Part shown: positions 25,068 to 38,599 of the stretch, piece after piece
How positions within the stretch are numbered: position 1 is the stretch's first letter
Layout of the letters: every line of letters starts with the position of its first letter
DNA from: Cenococcum geophilum 1.58
Taxonomy: Eukaryota > Ascomycota > Dothideomycetes > Gloniales > Gloniaceae
Assembly: GCA_001692895.1 (NCBI GenBank)
Contig: KV748192.1
Location: 1,116,001-1,180,000, forward strand
DNA length: 64,000 bases
Reading direction: 5' to 3'
The notes under the pieces: generated by a model
The model's database searches: none
What the model saw: the letters and a program-made list of their open reading frames with translations, nothing else
Told to the model about the DNA's origin: nothing
Made by a program: the position numbers and the translations under genes

Positions 25068-28000
25068 AGTATACTTCTCTAAATTTAACTATTATATAAA
25101 GGAAACTGGCTAGAACGACTCTATACTAGTTAATAGCCTTATTAAATCCCTAAGCCTTAAACTAAAAACCTCCTTAATAGGCGTAGACCTACTAAGAGCC
25201 CTTAATGCCTATATAAACGTTAATAATAAATAGTATAATAATATACTACGCCTAATACCGAAACACGCTTCTTAATATAATACGATAGCCCTATAAACGT
25301 CTACTAAGTTATCTTAGTTTAAGCACCCTAACGCTATAGATATTAATACTAAGACCTTAGGATACGCCCCACTAGGGTCCTCTAAATAAGAATAATGCAT
25401 TAAGCTAGGCCTCTACTTTAAATATAAAAGTAACTCCTACCTCTCTAACTACTACTCTATCCCTATACCTAAACATAATTTATAAACGGCTAATACTAGC
25501 AACCGTTTACCATATTAATCTTCCAGTTACCGCCCCTAATCTTTACCTAGTTCTAGCCCTATATTTAATAAGCACTACTTATAAGGGTAAAGCTATAACC
25601 GACGTTCTATAGGAACCCCTTCCCGCTTATTACTAAAAGGTATATTTTAGAGTTAAGTTACTCTCTAGGACGGCTCTGCCTTAGGATCTTATTAAATGCT
25701 TTAGATGTTATAAACTCTAACTCTTAGGATTATAGCATAACCGTTAACTATTGTCTTTAGCAGAATAATTAATAGGCTAATACTTAAGTCCTAATTAATA
25801 TAGGAGCTAGTAGTATAGGATTTATTAATAAAATCTTTACGTAAAATAATAGTTTTACCCTAACCCCCCTTAACCGGCATATTAACGTATTTAGATTTAA
25901 TGGCAAACACACGGTCTTAGGCTAAATTACCTACGTAGTATACCTAAGACTTTAATACCTAAACCATAAAGAACTAATTAAGCTTTTTATTACCACCCTA
26001 GGTTACCTAGTAATCCTTAAATAACCCTAGATAAAGCTATATAAGGTAACTATTAATTAAAATAACCTTAAGCTTCTATTTACTGCCCCGCGTTATAAGT
26101 AAGAATGCTCTATAATATACCGCTCTAACCCTAAACTAAAATTTAGGAAATCTACTAAAATCTATTAGCCTAAGATTTCTACAAATATCCACTCTACGCC
26201 TAAGGAATCTACCAGATTCTACTAGTATAGGAATTCTACTAAATTCCACTAATATAAGAATTCTACCGACATCTACTAAGGATCCGAAAATTCTACTAAA
26301 TTCTATAAGTTATTACTAAGCACTATACCGCCCTAAACTAAGTAGAGACTTAAGCTTAGTATATAAAACTACTAGAAGAACTAGTATCCTATAATAATAA
26401 AAATACTTAAAAAACCCAAACCTAAATTTAATACTAACTCTATACCTAATACTAAACCTAAACCTAAATAAGAAATTATAGACGATTTAAGCAAGCTCGG
26501 CACTCTAGATATCCGTATAATTAGAGCTACTCTATTAGTATAACTTGCTAAGAAACCTAAATATATAATCTTTACTGTCACTATAGCTAATATTAAGAAG
26601 GCCTTAGCACTANAGAAGTATACTAACCCTGCTATAAAGGTACTAGTAGAGTACTATAACTACCTAGAGGTATTCTTATAAAAGGAAGCTAATAAGCTAC
26701 CGGAATACCAACTATACAATTATAAGATTATACTTAAAGAAAGAAAGTAGCCTAGATTTAGACCCCTATACGGGATATCCTAAAATAAACTCTAAATGCT
26801 ATAGAAGTACCTAGATGAGAACCTAAGTAAAGAATTTATTAAAGCAAGCTTTTTACCTATAGCCGTACTAGTAATCTTTATTAAGAAACTAAGTAGCGGA
26901 CTACGCTTTTACGTAAACTACTAAGCTTTTAACGCCGTTACCGTTAAGAACTAATATCCAATCCCGCTAATATAAGAGACGCTAAACTAACTAAGTAAGG
27001 CTCGCTTTTATATAAAGCTTAATATTATCTCTATATTTAACCACCTTTATATTATAAAAGGAGATAAATAGCTTACTACATTTTATACCCGATATAGATT
27101 ATTTAAGTACTTAATAATACCCTTTAGCCTTACAAACGCTCTAAGCTTGTTTTAACATTATATAAATAATACCCTACATTCTTACCTAGATATCTTCTAT
27201 ACTGCTTATATTAATAATATCCTAATATATAGTAATAACCTAACCAAATACCGGAAATACATTAATTTTATTCTATAAGCCCTATAAGGAGCTAGTCTAT
27301 AATTAAATATAGATAAATATAAATTCTATAAAATAGAAGTCCTATACCTTAGGCTTTTTATTTTTATAAACGGCATATAAATAGACCTAAAGAAAGTTAA
27401 AGTAATTGTAAACTAGTAAGAACTTAAAAACGTTAAGGATATAAAAGCCTTTATAGGATTTACTAATTTCTACTAATAGTTTATTAATAACTTCTCTACC
27501 CTAGTTTTACCCCTTATAGCTCTAACCTAAAAGTATAAAGCCTTTATCTTTAATAAGGAGTGTAAAAAGGCCTTTACTTATTTAAAGGTTATATTTACTA
27601 CCGCGCCTATACTTTAATACTTTAACCTAAACTAAATAAGTATTATAGAAGCTAACTTATCTAACTATATTACTAGAGGTATTCTATCTTAATATAATAA
27701 AGATAGAGTATTACACCCTATAGCATACTACTTAAAATAACTAAGCCTAGCCGAATATAACTATAAAATTTACGATAAGGAGTTACTAGCTATTATTAGA
27801 TATTTTAAATAATAGTAACCTAAACTAGAAGACGCCGGATTTCTAATTAGGGTCCTTAGTAACTATAAAAATCTATAGTACTTTATAACCATAAAATAGC
27901 TAAGCTATTACTAGGCCTATTAGTTAGAATATCTATCCCGTTTCTAATTCTTAATTATATACTACTTAGGCGTTTAAGGTTAAAAGCCTAATACTCTAAC

Positions 28001-29644
28001 CTAACGTTTATAAGACATACCAGTACTAGAAGAAGCGCGCTCTTACTAAAACTAGACCCTACTTTATCCCAAACTATTTAACCCTCCTATTAAAGACCTT
28101 ATAGTATACGTCCTTAAAATAACTAATTAATTAATTAAATAGATTATAATTAACGAATACTTAAATAACGAGTTTATCTAAGAGATGCTTAAGCTAATCT
28201 ATAATAGTATTAGACGCTTTAAGAAGATCTCTTTAAGTAAATATAAAGCTTACGGAAACCGCTTATATTACTAAAACCGTTTAGTTATCCCTAATTACAA
28301 TAAACTTAAGCTTAAGCTCCTTAAATACATATATAACCTACCAGTAGCCAGCTACCTAGGCTAAGGAAAAACTCTAGAGCTACTTTAATAGGAGTACTAC
28401 TAGCTAAATATATATAATATAACACAAAGGTATATCTCTAGCTACTATATTTACTAATAAGCTAAAGCTTTACATAAGACGTATAACGGTCTTTTAAAAC
28501 TACTACCTATTCTAAACTGAAGATAGAAGGATATCTTAATTAACTTTGTTATTAATCTCCCTGTAAGTAAAGGCTATATAAATATTATAGTAGTTATAGA
28601 CTAACTATCTAAAATAAAACACTTAATTACCTGCCCTAATATATTAACACCTACTATTACCTAACTATTCTTAAATTACGTATGGAAACTCTACAGACTC
28701 CCTAAAACAATTATCTCCAATAAAGGTAGCCAGTTTATCTTTATATTTTAGAAAAAACTAACTACCTAACTCCGCATTAAAGTATTATTATTTATAGTAT
28801 ACTACCTAGAAACGGATAGCTAAACGGAACGTGTAAATGCTATAATAGAATAGTATATTCGGATATACACGTCGTACTTATAAAATAACTGGATTAACTA
28901 GCTTATATTTACCGAGTTTACTATAAATAATTCCGCCTTAGAAACTATAAAGTTCTCCCCGTTTCTAGCTAACTACGGCTAGTATCTATAAATAGGTTTT
29001 AAACCCTTTAGTAATGTTCCTTACCCTACTTATTACGCCTTATAAGTTATAGAAGTAAATAAATTTATAGAGAAGATAAAGAAACTATAATAGTTCCTTA
29101 CTAATAAAATAATATAGGCTTAATCTGTCTATAAAGCCGTAGCGAATAAAAAACAAACCCTAGTACTAGCCTACTAAATTAGTAACTTTATCTAGCTAGA
29201 TATAAGAAATCTAAATATAAAACGACCTACTAAGAAGCTTAATTAGAAGAACGCTAGCCCTTATAAGGTCGAGAAGGTTATCTCCTCCTACGCCTACTAA
29301 CTAAAGCTCCCTAATACGGTTAAAATCCACCCTATATTCTACATGTTAGTCCTCTACCCTATTACTCCTATATTAGACGCCCTGCCCAGATAAATATAAG
29401 ACCCTCCCTTACTAGTTAAAGTAGATAGTAAAAACGAGTACTTTATTAAAAGAATTAATAATATTAAGTATAATAAACGGAAATGCTAATATATATATCT
29501 TATAAAATAGAGAGGCTTTATTAAGCCCTTATAGGAACCTATTAACTCTATAAAACTTATATAAGCTGTAAAAGACTTTTATAAACTTTATCTAGAACTA
29601 CTACAGCCCTATCTCGTAAAAGCTTAAGTTTAAAGGGGGGGTAC

Positions 29645-30034
29645 TGTTATGGGATACCCCCGTAATACCTTATATATATCTACCTATTTCTACTAACTTA
29701 GCAACTAGAGACTAACTATAAGATAGTAATCTAATAGCAATCTACGGTAATCTAACGATAATCTACCGTATTCTATTATATTTTACTAAGTTCTACTAAG
29801 TTCTACTAAGTTCTACTAAATCCTACTAAGTTCTATTAGGACTACCACCTAAATCCTATTCTGCTTTGTATACGTATTAACTAAGCAACTAAGTCCACAA
29901 TATATACCCTTTCTTCCCGTTTTCCTACCTTCTTTCTTTACGCAACGTCTTAACCTCCTTGTACAGTTTATATATATAGCTTAATAATATCTACCTTGCT
30001 ATATATTATCGCCGCTTATACTCACTCTATAATA
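29645..30034 (+). repeat. 3' LTR of element D
   Basis: This is the partner of 23779-24158. The piggyBac-like reading resumes directly after it. Confidence 0.86.
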
Positions 30035-30687
30035 TATAGTAATAAAGACGTTAATAAAGTTAATTAGCGTTAACTATAGGTATATAATTCCTTCCGTAAG
30101 AAGCTAGTAGCTAATATTTAGGGTAATAATCTAGTTAAGAAGTTAACGCTTCCTAGGGTCTCTATTAACTACAATAACTAAATAAGCGGCGTTAATATTT
30201 ATAATTAGCTTTAAAGCTACTATACTACCTAGATTACTACTATATATACCTAGCTACCCTTATTTTTTTAGGCGCTTAATACAGCTATAATTAACGCCTA
30301 TATTATTAGTAAGAAGATCTTCTAAATATTAAGTAGGCCCTTCCTTTAAAACCACCGCTGTTTCCGTATATAATTAGTATTGAATCTTATTATTATAGGT
30401 AGTTAGCAGATAGGCCTAAATAAGCAAGATACTGAGCGTCTTCTTTATTAAGACTTACTAAAATACGGGCAATATTAACCTAGTATTAGGCCTAGCTATA
30501 GAAATATTAAAACAAATTAAAAAACCACCTATATTACTGCTAAAACCCTACTACCTATAATTTAACAGTATAGGATATAGACTTACCGTTCTATTAAAAT
30601 TTTTATAAAGAAGTAAGGTTATAAGGGCCTACTAAGGCGCTAGATATATGGATAGAAGGAGGTAAAGAAGCTTATAGTAAAGATAAG

Positions 30688-31110
30688 TATAACGGAACCT
30701 TATAGCAAGTACTATAGTGGGTCCTGTTAATAGGCTAGGTATATAGGTATTACAAGTAAGTCAATAATGTAATAATAACTAGTGGAGTGGTTGCCCAATA
30801 GATTAACTCTAATTGTATTCTAAGAATTACTATAAGGAAGGAACTATCTAGGTAGGGACTGAGGGTCCTTAAATATATAACCGTACTCCTATAAAATCCT
30901 TCTTGTACGTAATATACGTATACTCTACCTACTCTATTATAGATCTTATAGATTATATAGATTACACAGATTACCTTACGTGACTTATACTACTATTTCT
31001 CGTCACATGGTTCTACCGGCTCCATCTTAAACCGTGCTTATATTAACTAACTAGCTTCTTCTAACTCTTCTCTAAGTAGTTATAATATTATACTTAAAGC
31101 GTCCGTAACA
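30688..31110 (-). repeat. LTR of chromovirus E (left, 3' in element orientation)
   Basis: It is 423 bp and clearly more RIP-mutated than its partner at 38156-38578. Confidence 0.88.
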
Positions 31111-34100
31111 CTATTTCCCTCCTCCCTATCTTCGTCCTTAAAGATTCCTAGCATCTCTAAGTTGTTTACTAGAGGTATAATATTCGTTTAATTAATCTGG
31201 TTAATATTATTGCTTATTATACCTAAAGTAATTTCTTCTTCCTCTATAGTCCGTCGGTCTCGTACTATTACTATTATACTATCTCTTAGTGAGATTATAC
31301 TATCTCTATATTCTTATTATACGAAAGAGGGGTTAGTCTGTATTACGTTGGCGAGTCCTTTATCTTAGCAACCCTCTTTATATTTAGAGTGCACTAAAGC
31401 AAATATTTATTCGTCTTATGACATTTGCTCCGTTTCTAACGCTAAGTATATATATTCTATTACTCTTAATAGTCGTTGAGTTCCCTAAGTAATTTGTTAT
31501 AGGGTCTTATGTTTAATTTACCGCTATAAAGCTTAATAATAAACTCTTAGTAGTGTTGGCGGAACTTTATCGTTCTTGTGACGCTAAGAAGGAGGCCGCT
31601 GATGCTTAGTAAAGAGCCCTTAATTCTTGTCTTGCTACGTCTACTCGGTTAATCCGTCTTAAGAAGGTGCGTAAGAAGGTCTATTTTAAGGGGTGGAAAC
31701 TTATAGAATAAGGTTTACAGGAACTTAGTAATAAGAGAACCGACTCTCTTCCTATAAAGGGAACAACTCCGAGTAGTTCGGCAGTCGCTCTTCCTAGGTC
31801 CCCCTTAGGTAACTCGTTCTTTGGCGATCCTTCTTTATTAATATTACCTAACCTATTTTCTTCCAATACTTTTATACCTTTCCTATAGCGTTCTTTAAAT
31901 TCTCTAGTGGTTCCCAGGTAGTCTTAGTGTAGCCTATCTACTTTACCTCGTACTATGTTTTATCGTTAACGTCCTTATGACTAACGATCTTAGAAACTTG
32001 CTATTTGTCTTCTTCTTACCCTCTATACGTGTCTGCTTCGTAAACTAGTGGCTTAACATTTCTATATACTAGCTCTAGTATTGCAATATGCTATATAGGG
32101 TAGATCTTTATTTTAGCTAGTAGGTTTAACTTAAATATAACCGGTGAAATCCTCTATATAATTTTAAAAGGTCCTAGTCTAACGTGGTCTAACTTCTTAC
32201 TTAATTGTTGACTTTTAAAATTTCTGTGTAGTAGCTACACTTTATCTCCCTCCTTAAGATCTAGTCCCTCAGATCTCTTAGCATTGTAGTATTTTTTTAT
32301 TCTTTATTATACTACCTTAGCTGCTTCTATAAGGTCTGTATAAAGATTTATTAAAGTCTCTATTTTTTACTTAGCTCTACTATTTGTTTTCTTTACTTAA
32401 TATAGCGATAATAATGTTCTTAGCTTATATCCGTAATTCGCCTCAAATAGTGAAGTACCTATTCCTTTTTATGGTGTTACATTATATATAAATTATATAA
32501 CTAGTAATAACGATACCTAATTGTTCTATGCGTAATTAATATAATATCTTAGATACTGTTCTAGTGTCTAATTTAATCTTTCTATTTAACTGTCTATCTG
32601 CGGATAATATACGGTAGAAGTTGCTGCTCTAACTCCTTATTCCGCTAAAAATACCTCCTAGAATACTGCTATAAATCTTAGATCTCTGTCTAATATAATT
32701 TTACTTAGCGCTCTATATTTTATAAACACTTCTTTAATATAGATTCTAGCGACGTCTTCTGCTAAGATTTCTTCCGTATATACTATAAAGTATCCCCACT
32801 TTATAAGCTTATCTACTATTACTAAGATTGCATTATAATCTTGTCCAGTAATAGGATCTTTTAATTTTGGTAACTTAATAATAAAGTCCTATAATATAAC
32901 CTCCTATAGTCTCTCTGGTATTTTAATAGGTTATAGCCCTCTATATAGCTTATACCTTATTAGTTTATTTCTTTAGCAATCTAAACACTCTTTAGTAACC
33001 CTCCTAGCTATTTTCTAGATTCCATCAATAATATACTCCTCTTAGAGTCTTAACACTAAGCCTATAGCTCCGTTGTATCCTTAAGTCATTCCCTTATAGA
33101 AATCTTCCATAAAATGCTCTGCTATGCTTCTTAGGACGTACTTTACTTCTCGGTTTTCGTATATATCCATCTATAGATCTTCTAGCTGTGCTTCTAGAAT
33201 TCTCTATACCTAAAAGCTCTCTAGTAACTCATAAACTCTCTCCAGTTTATCTTCTTATATTACTATAATTTTCGGATAATTATACCTAATCAGTCTATCT
33301 ATGTCTTTTCGCAGTAAAGCCCCTAATGGCTTTTTATTATTTTATAGTTTAGCCTTACAACTTAACGCGTCAGCTTGCGTGTTATCTGTACCCTTAGTAT
33401 ACTAAATCTTAAAATAGTACTCTATAAGCATCTCTGCCCATCTAACCTATCTTTAATTAAGTTCTTTTATTGTTAGGAATCCCGTTAGGTTCTTATAATC
33501 CGTTTTAACTATAAATAGTTTTTCTATACCTTATAAGAATACTCTCTATTTTTTAAGTACTATAACTATACCTAATAACTCTTTATTGTAGATGTTATAG
33601 TTTAACTCTAGTAGTATTATCTTCCGACTATAGTATNCCACTAGGTGCTATNTATCTNNATGCTTTTATATAAAGTATACCCCTAGTATAAAGTCTAATA
33701 TATTTATTTCTATAACCGTCTCTAGTCCTAGTTAATAGATTTTAAGAACTAGCTCTTAGGTAAATAACCTCTTAACTTCTTTAAATAGTTCTTATTGCTC
33801 TTTTCCCTATATCTATAGTTCTTCTTTCTTTATTAATTGCGTAAATGGCTTAATATCCTTTAACTATTGCACTATAAACCTTCTATAGTAATTGCAAAAC
33901 CCTAAAAACAATCTTAACTACGTAACGTTCTCTAGTTCTTACCAATTTACTATAGCCTCAATCTTTCTTAAATCTATACTAAGTTGGCCTAGTTTAATAA
34001 TAAATCTAACAAAATCGGTCTTCCTAGTAAAGAACTCGCATTTCTTAATTACTACTAGCATCTATTCTTCTTATAGTCTCCTTAAGACCCATTTAACGTG

Positions 34101-37100
34101 TTTTCCATATTCTTCCTTAGTTATTAAGTAGATAATAATATTGTTAAGATATACCATAACAAATTTATCTAAGTATTCTCCTAACATATTATTAATTCGC
34201 TTTTAGAACATTACTAGTGCGTTTATAAGCCCAAATTATATAACTAATAGTTTATATAGTCCTTCCTTTAACCTAAAGGCTGCTTTCTATTCATCGCCTT
34301 CCTTAATTTTAATTTAATGGTACGCCTATCTTAGATTTATCTTTATAAAGATTTATGCATTACCTATCCTATCTTAGATTTTGCTAATTAAGGATAAAGG
34401 ATACCTATCCTTTCTAGTGATGCTGTTTAACTATCTATAGTCGATATATAGCCTTAGTTTACCATTCTTCTTTAGTATAAACAGTACTAAATAACCCGCT
34501 AATAATTGCGAGGGTCTAATATATCCCTTTCGTAGATTTTCCTAGATAAACTCCTTTAGTGCTTTACCTTCTTCTTTAGTAAGCTTATAGATTAGAAAAA
34601 ACCTTAGACTTATTCCTGGTTCTAATTCTATCTTATAGTCCTATACTATATACTCTAATAGCTTTTTACTTTCCAGCGACTATAGTTTCTTGCCATACTT
34701 GTAGTATCTTTTTAGTATATAACTTAATCCTTTTTCTGTTTCCTTATAGGTCGCTCCTACTTAGTACCATATTAACTTAGCTTATTATTATATCTTACGT
34801 CATTAAGTATCCTTAATATTAACCTAACCTATAACCCAATTAATCTTTAGATTATATTCCTGTAACTAAGGCATTCCTAATACTGCCTTATTATTCCCCA
34901 ATAGTAATATATTAAAAGACATCTCAATTTATTTCCCTTTAATAATTAGCTAAATAGGTCCTATTTTAAGATTAATAATACCCCCTCCATAGGCTATCGG
35001 ATCTCCTAAAATTGTTACTAATAGGTAAGGGTGCTCTTTTTTCCTATATAGTAATCCCATTCTTTTAACTGCTGCTAGTAAGATATGGTTCCTTATTACT
35101 CCACTATCTATTAATGCCTTAAACTATTAATCTTACCACTTAACTTATAAATTTAGGTGTTAACCTTAAATTCCTTTAAGGGTCTAAGGCTCTACTATTA
35201 GTTCCCTCTAGGTCTATAGGCCTCTACTTTTCCTAACTATTAGCTACTAGATCCTATTTATACTTAGTCTAACTTAGGCCAATACTTAGTTTGCTTTTTA
35301 TCTTTAATATGCTATAGATACATATTTTTAAAATATTCCCACTACTATTGTCTATCTAGGCATTCTTTTATAAGGAATCTTCTTAGCTAAAGCATTAAGT
35401 CCCTTTATCCTTAAACCTCTATAGGGTGCTAACTATATATATACTTAGCGTTTTAATACTTTGCCTCGTCTATTATCTAATATATCCTTATTAAATACTT
35501 CCGATTTTTATCCTTAGGTGCTCTATATATATTATATATATTATCCATATATACTATCCACAATAGTATATAATATGCCTAGTGTCTTAGGTTAACTCTT
35601 AGTTTATCTTTATCCTTAAGTTTAAACCTCCCTTATATTAATCTAAGCATTACAACTTTATTTATAGGTACTATAATTTGCCTCTTACTTCTTTAGTCCT
35701 CTAATTACTCCTCTAAATCCTTTAATATTATAATTAAGGCTCCTTTAATATAAGTTATAGCCTTCTCTATAATTAGGTGGTCTTAGATAACTTTTTTATC
35801 TAACTATATATAGAAATCTTCCCACTTATCATTATGTCGTTGTCTATACCACTTTTAGTATAACTTTTAGAGTGTATACGGCTTATCCATAAGAAAGTAT
35901 CTCTTTATTGCTACGTTATAATAGCCTTTTATATATTATTCTTCGAACCTAGTTAGAATTCCTAGATCCTCTTCTTCTTCCAGTTTAGTAAGCTACTTAG
36001 CTCTTGGTGTACCTATCTTAGGTCTATTAGTAATTCTTTATACTAGCGCTCTGTCCCTTATACGGCCTAGTATACTAGATCTCTTATCTAGTTTCTGCTC
36101 TTACTATAAGGTAATTCTTGCTCTAAATTCCTCTATAGTTTCTTTCCTTTCGCGTCTTATAAGTGGATCCTTAAAGTCTTCTTACTTCTTAATCTTGTCG
36201 GTAGTCCTTATTTGTATATTAAAATCTTAGTTTTATAAGATTCTTAATCCTAAGCTTTCTAACTTAAGCTTAGCTCCCGCCTTAGTCTAACTAGGCGTCT
36301 ATGGTGTTCTTATCTCATCTTAAGAGTCTTAAATCTCACTCATCTTATCTTAAGAATCTTGTGCTATAGGAAACTTTTATCCCGAGCTCATTCGTATATC
36401 TTTAAACTAAGCTACTACTCTACTCCATCGGTTTTCGTCTATTATGGGTCCTTAAGCTATCCTCATCCTGTCTTTAGAATCTTAGATCTCTCTTATCTCG
36501 TCTTAAGAATCTTAAGCCTTTAGCCTTTTGCCTTTATCGAGTGGTGAATTAGCACTAGCAGTCGTCTGCTTGCTTGATCTTTATAAAATACTCTTCCTTC
36601 CGTCTCGCGAAGCGATGGATGCCGTATCTAACGGTGTCATAATACCCATTACTAAGCCCCATTCGGTAGTGGTCTCGGTCTCTACTTCTATTGCGTTATT
36701 AAGGTTTAAATACCCCTAGTTAGTTCCTTTTTTTACCTTATCGCTATTAATTAATAAGTACTCTAACTCTATTGTTATCGTTACTAATCGTTATCCGTAT
36801 ATTGCTGTGATATCTTAATCTAGCTTATAGAGTTAATCTTATTCTTTATTTAACTCTATAATTCCTCTAAGTCCCTTTAACTCTAGCTCTTACGGCCAAT
36901 AGCTTATGCTATACTTAGCGTCTTTATAAATTTAGTATGTATTGTTATAATAAAATACAAAACTTCTAATTAAATACTCTTTTGTTCCTCGCAGTATACT
37001 ATTATCCCTCTATACGTATATATCTTCTACTAATTAGGTTCCCTTTATTATATAGTAACTCTAACTATCTTTATAATCCCTTATAAAGTAACCTTATTTT

Positions 37101-38155
37101 CCGCAATTTATATAAGCTTTATCTCTAAACTACTAACTTTATTATAGAGTCCGCCTAAATATCTTCTACTACTAAGATCCCTAGTTTAGCCTTTGCTCCT
37201 TAGTCCTATAATTACTAAATCCCTAACCTCTAGGTTTTTATAGTTTCTTACTTTATCTCTTATAGGTTTCTTTAGTACCACTTAGGTCTATTAGCTCTGC
37301 GCTATACTATAGCTTTTAACTTAGCTTTAGTTATTACGTGCTTTACGTCTTATATAACTATAGAACTCTATCCTAACCTCTCTTAGCCTGTTCCCTTTAG
37401 TAGATCCTATTATTAATCTTAATCGCTTAATCTATTAATTCCCTTAAGGTATCCGTATCTTCTATTAGAATAATTACGTTCTAGACTTTAGCCTTAAGTC
37501 CCTATTTATACTATGCCATAAGCGCCTTATTATTCCACTTAACTTATATAGCTAGCGTTTAGAACTATATTATATACTTAATTACTAAGGTTCATTACAT
37601 AATATCTTAGAGTTTTCTTTCTACTATAGTTACTGCCTTTAGATCTCCAAACATTTGTATAAGTCGCTCTATAAATTCTTCCTAACTTAAGAATATAAAC
37701 CGCACCTCTTAGTTAATAGTCGTTATTCTATTTACTTATACTTCTATAAGGTAAGGCTTAAACTATTTAAGTGCCCTTTCTAATAAGAATAATCCCGCAT
37801 AAGCTATTTAATCTATAGATATTAGTAGTTTTACTCCTTCTTGCGTAACCTTAAAGTGTATTTACGTAAGAAATCCTTTAAGCTTTAACCTCTTTCCTAA
37901 GAATCTCTTAATTAAAGGTAACTTAATCTTTACTACCCTTATCCTATTAATCCTTTATTTAAGTATCGCGTTATTCTTTATTAACTAGTTAACTATCTCT
38001 TATAGTTATCTAACCGTCACGGGTTGTTATAAGTTAGTATCTGCTATACTAGTGTTACCTAACCTTAAAGTAGTTACCGCCGTCGATGGCGTTATAGTGG
38101 CTGCTTTTGGTAGCATGTTATTTAACTTATTAAAACCGTAACTAGGTAGTAATTG

Positions 38156-38578
38156 TGTAACGGAACCTTATAGCAAGTACTACGGTGGGTCCTGTTAATG
38201 GGCTAGGTGTATAGGTATTGTAAGTAAGTTAACAACATAATAATAACCAGTGGAGTGGTTGCCTAATAGATTAACTCTAATTATATTCTAAGAATTACTA
38301 TAAGGAAGGAACTATCTAGGTAGGGACTAAGGGTCCTTAAATACACAACCGTACTCCTATGAAATCCTTCTTGTACGTAATGTACGTGTGCTCTACCTGC
38401 TCTGTTACAGATCCCACAGATCATACAGATCACACAGATCACCTCACGTGACTCGTACTACCATTCCTCATCACATGGTTCTACCGGCTCCATCCTGGAC
38501 CGTGCTTGTATCAACTAACTAGCTTCTTCCGACTCTTCTCCAAGTAGTCGTAACATCGTACTTAAAGCGTCCGTAACA
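38156..38578 (-). repeat. LTR of chromovirus E (right, 5' in element orientation)
   Basis: It is the partner of 30688-31110. From about 38340 onward it keeps many CpA and CpG dinucleotides, including a CAGATCACACAGATCAC-type short repeat. Confidence 0.88.
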
Positions 38579-38599
38579 ATAAGGCGAATAGTATATAAA

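Larger units (their letters stand above)
23779..30034 (+). mobile_element. Gypsy LTR element D inside the piggyBac relic
   Basis: The LTRs are at 23779-24158 and 29645-30034. They differ in length by one copy of a 10-bp TAAGTTCTAC-type unit. They begin TGTTACGGG/TGTTATGGG and end CTATAATA. The flanks are TATAT (23774-23778) and TATAG (30035-30039), a near-exact 5-bp duplication. Gag starts near 24193. A protease-like GASSIGFI block lies near 25805. Reverse transcriptase lies at about 26700-27400 (INNILIYS), RNase H around 27640-27960, and integrase at about 28380-29000. A putative linker and 3' domain lie beyond. It is broken very many times. It is younger than the piggyBac relic that it splits. 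Its Gag resembles that of element X. Confidence 0.85.
22523..30687 (+). mobile_element. PiggyBac-type DNA transposon relic, split by Gypsy D
   Basis: Reading the plus strand on both sides of element D gives one DDE_Tnp_1_7-like transposase. Before D (about 22540-23778) are the piggyBac-type block LIIYIGVFKGT, then PLITHLREAFRKY and the first catalytic region VIPRSIVSFNKIIVRF, where a D-E-M motif would be expected, followed by VKLPSKLILKGFKI. After D (about 30035-30350) comes NNLVKKLTLPRVSINYNN followed by SGVNIYNQL, which corresponds to the late catalytic N/D-x-N-x-x-GGVD region, then PLFFQALNTAIINAY. Stop codons and RIP-type changes are frequent and at least one catalytic Asp appears as Asn, so it is dead. 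I could not locate TTAA-flanked inverted repeats. The relic may continue past element E into 38584-38700. Confidence 0.65.
30688..38578 (-). mobile_element. Gypsy chromovirus E (same family as C, opposite orientation)
   Basis: The LTRs are 423 bp each (30688-31110 and 38156-38578), ending in GTCCGTAACA on the plus strand, with target duplication ATAAG at 30683-30687 and 38579-38583. The internal sequence is the reverse of element C at high similarity. The Gag side is near 38,000, reverse transcriptase at about 33900-34600, RNase H near 33300-33650, integrase at about 32400-33000, and the chromodomain side near 31900-32000. All parts are present in order, but it is broken very many times. Several stretches (about 31680-31870, 36530-36720 and 38340-38578) keep more C and G than the rest. 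A few ambiguous bases lie at 33637-33659. Confidence 0.86.
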
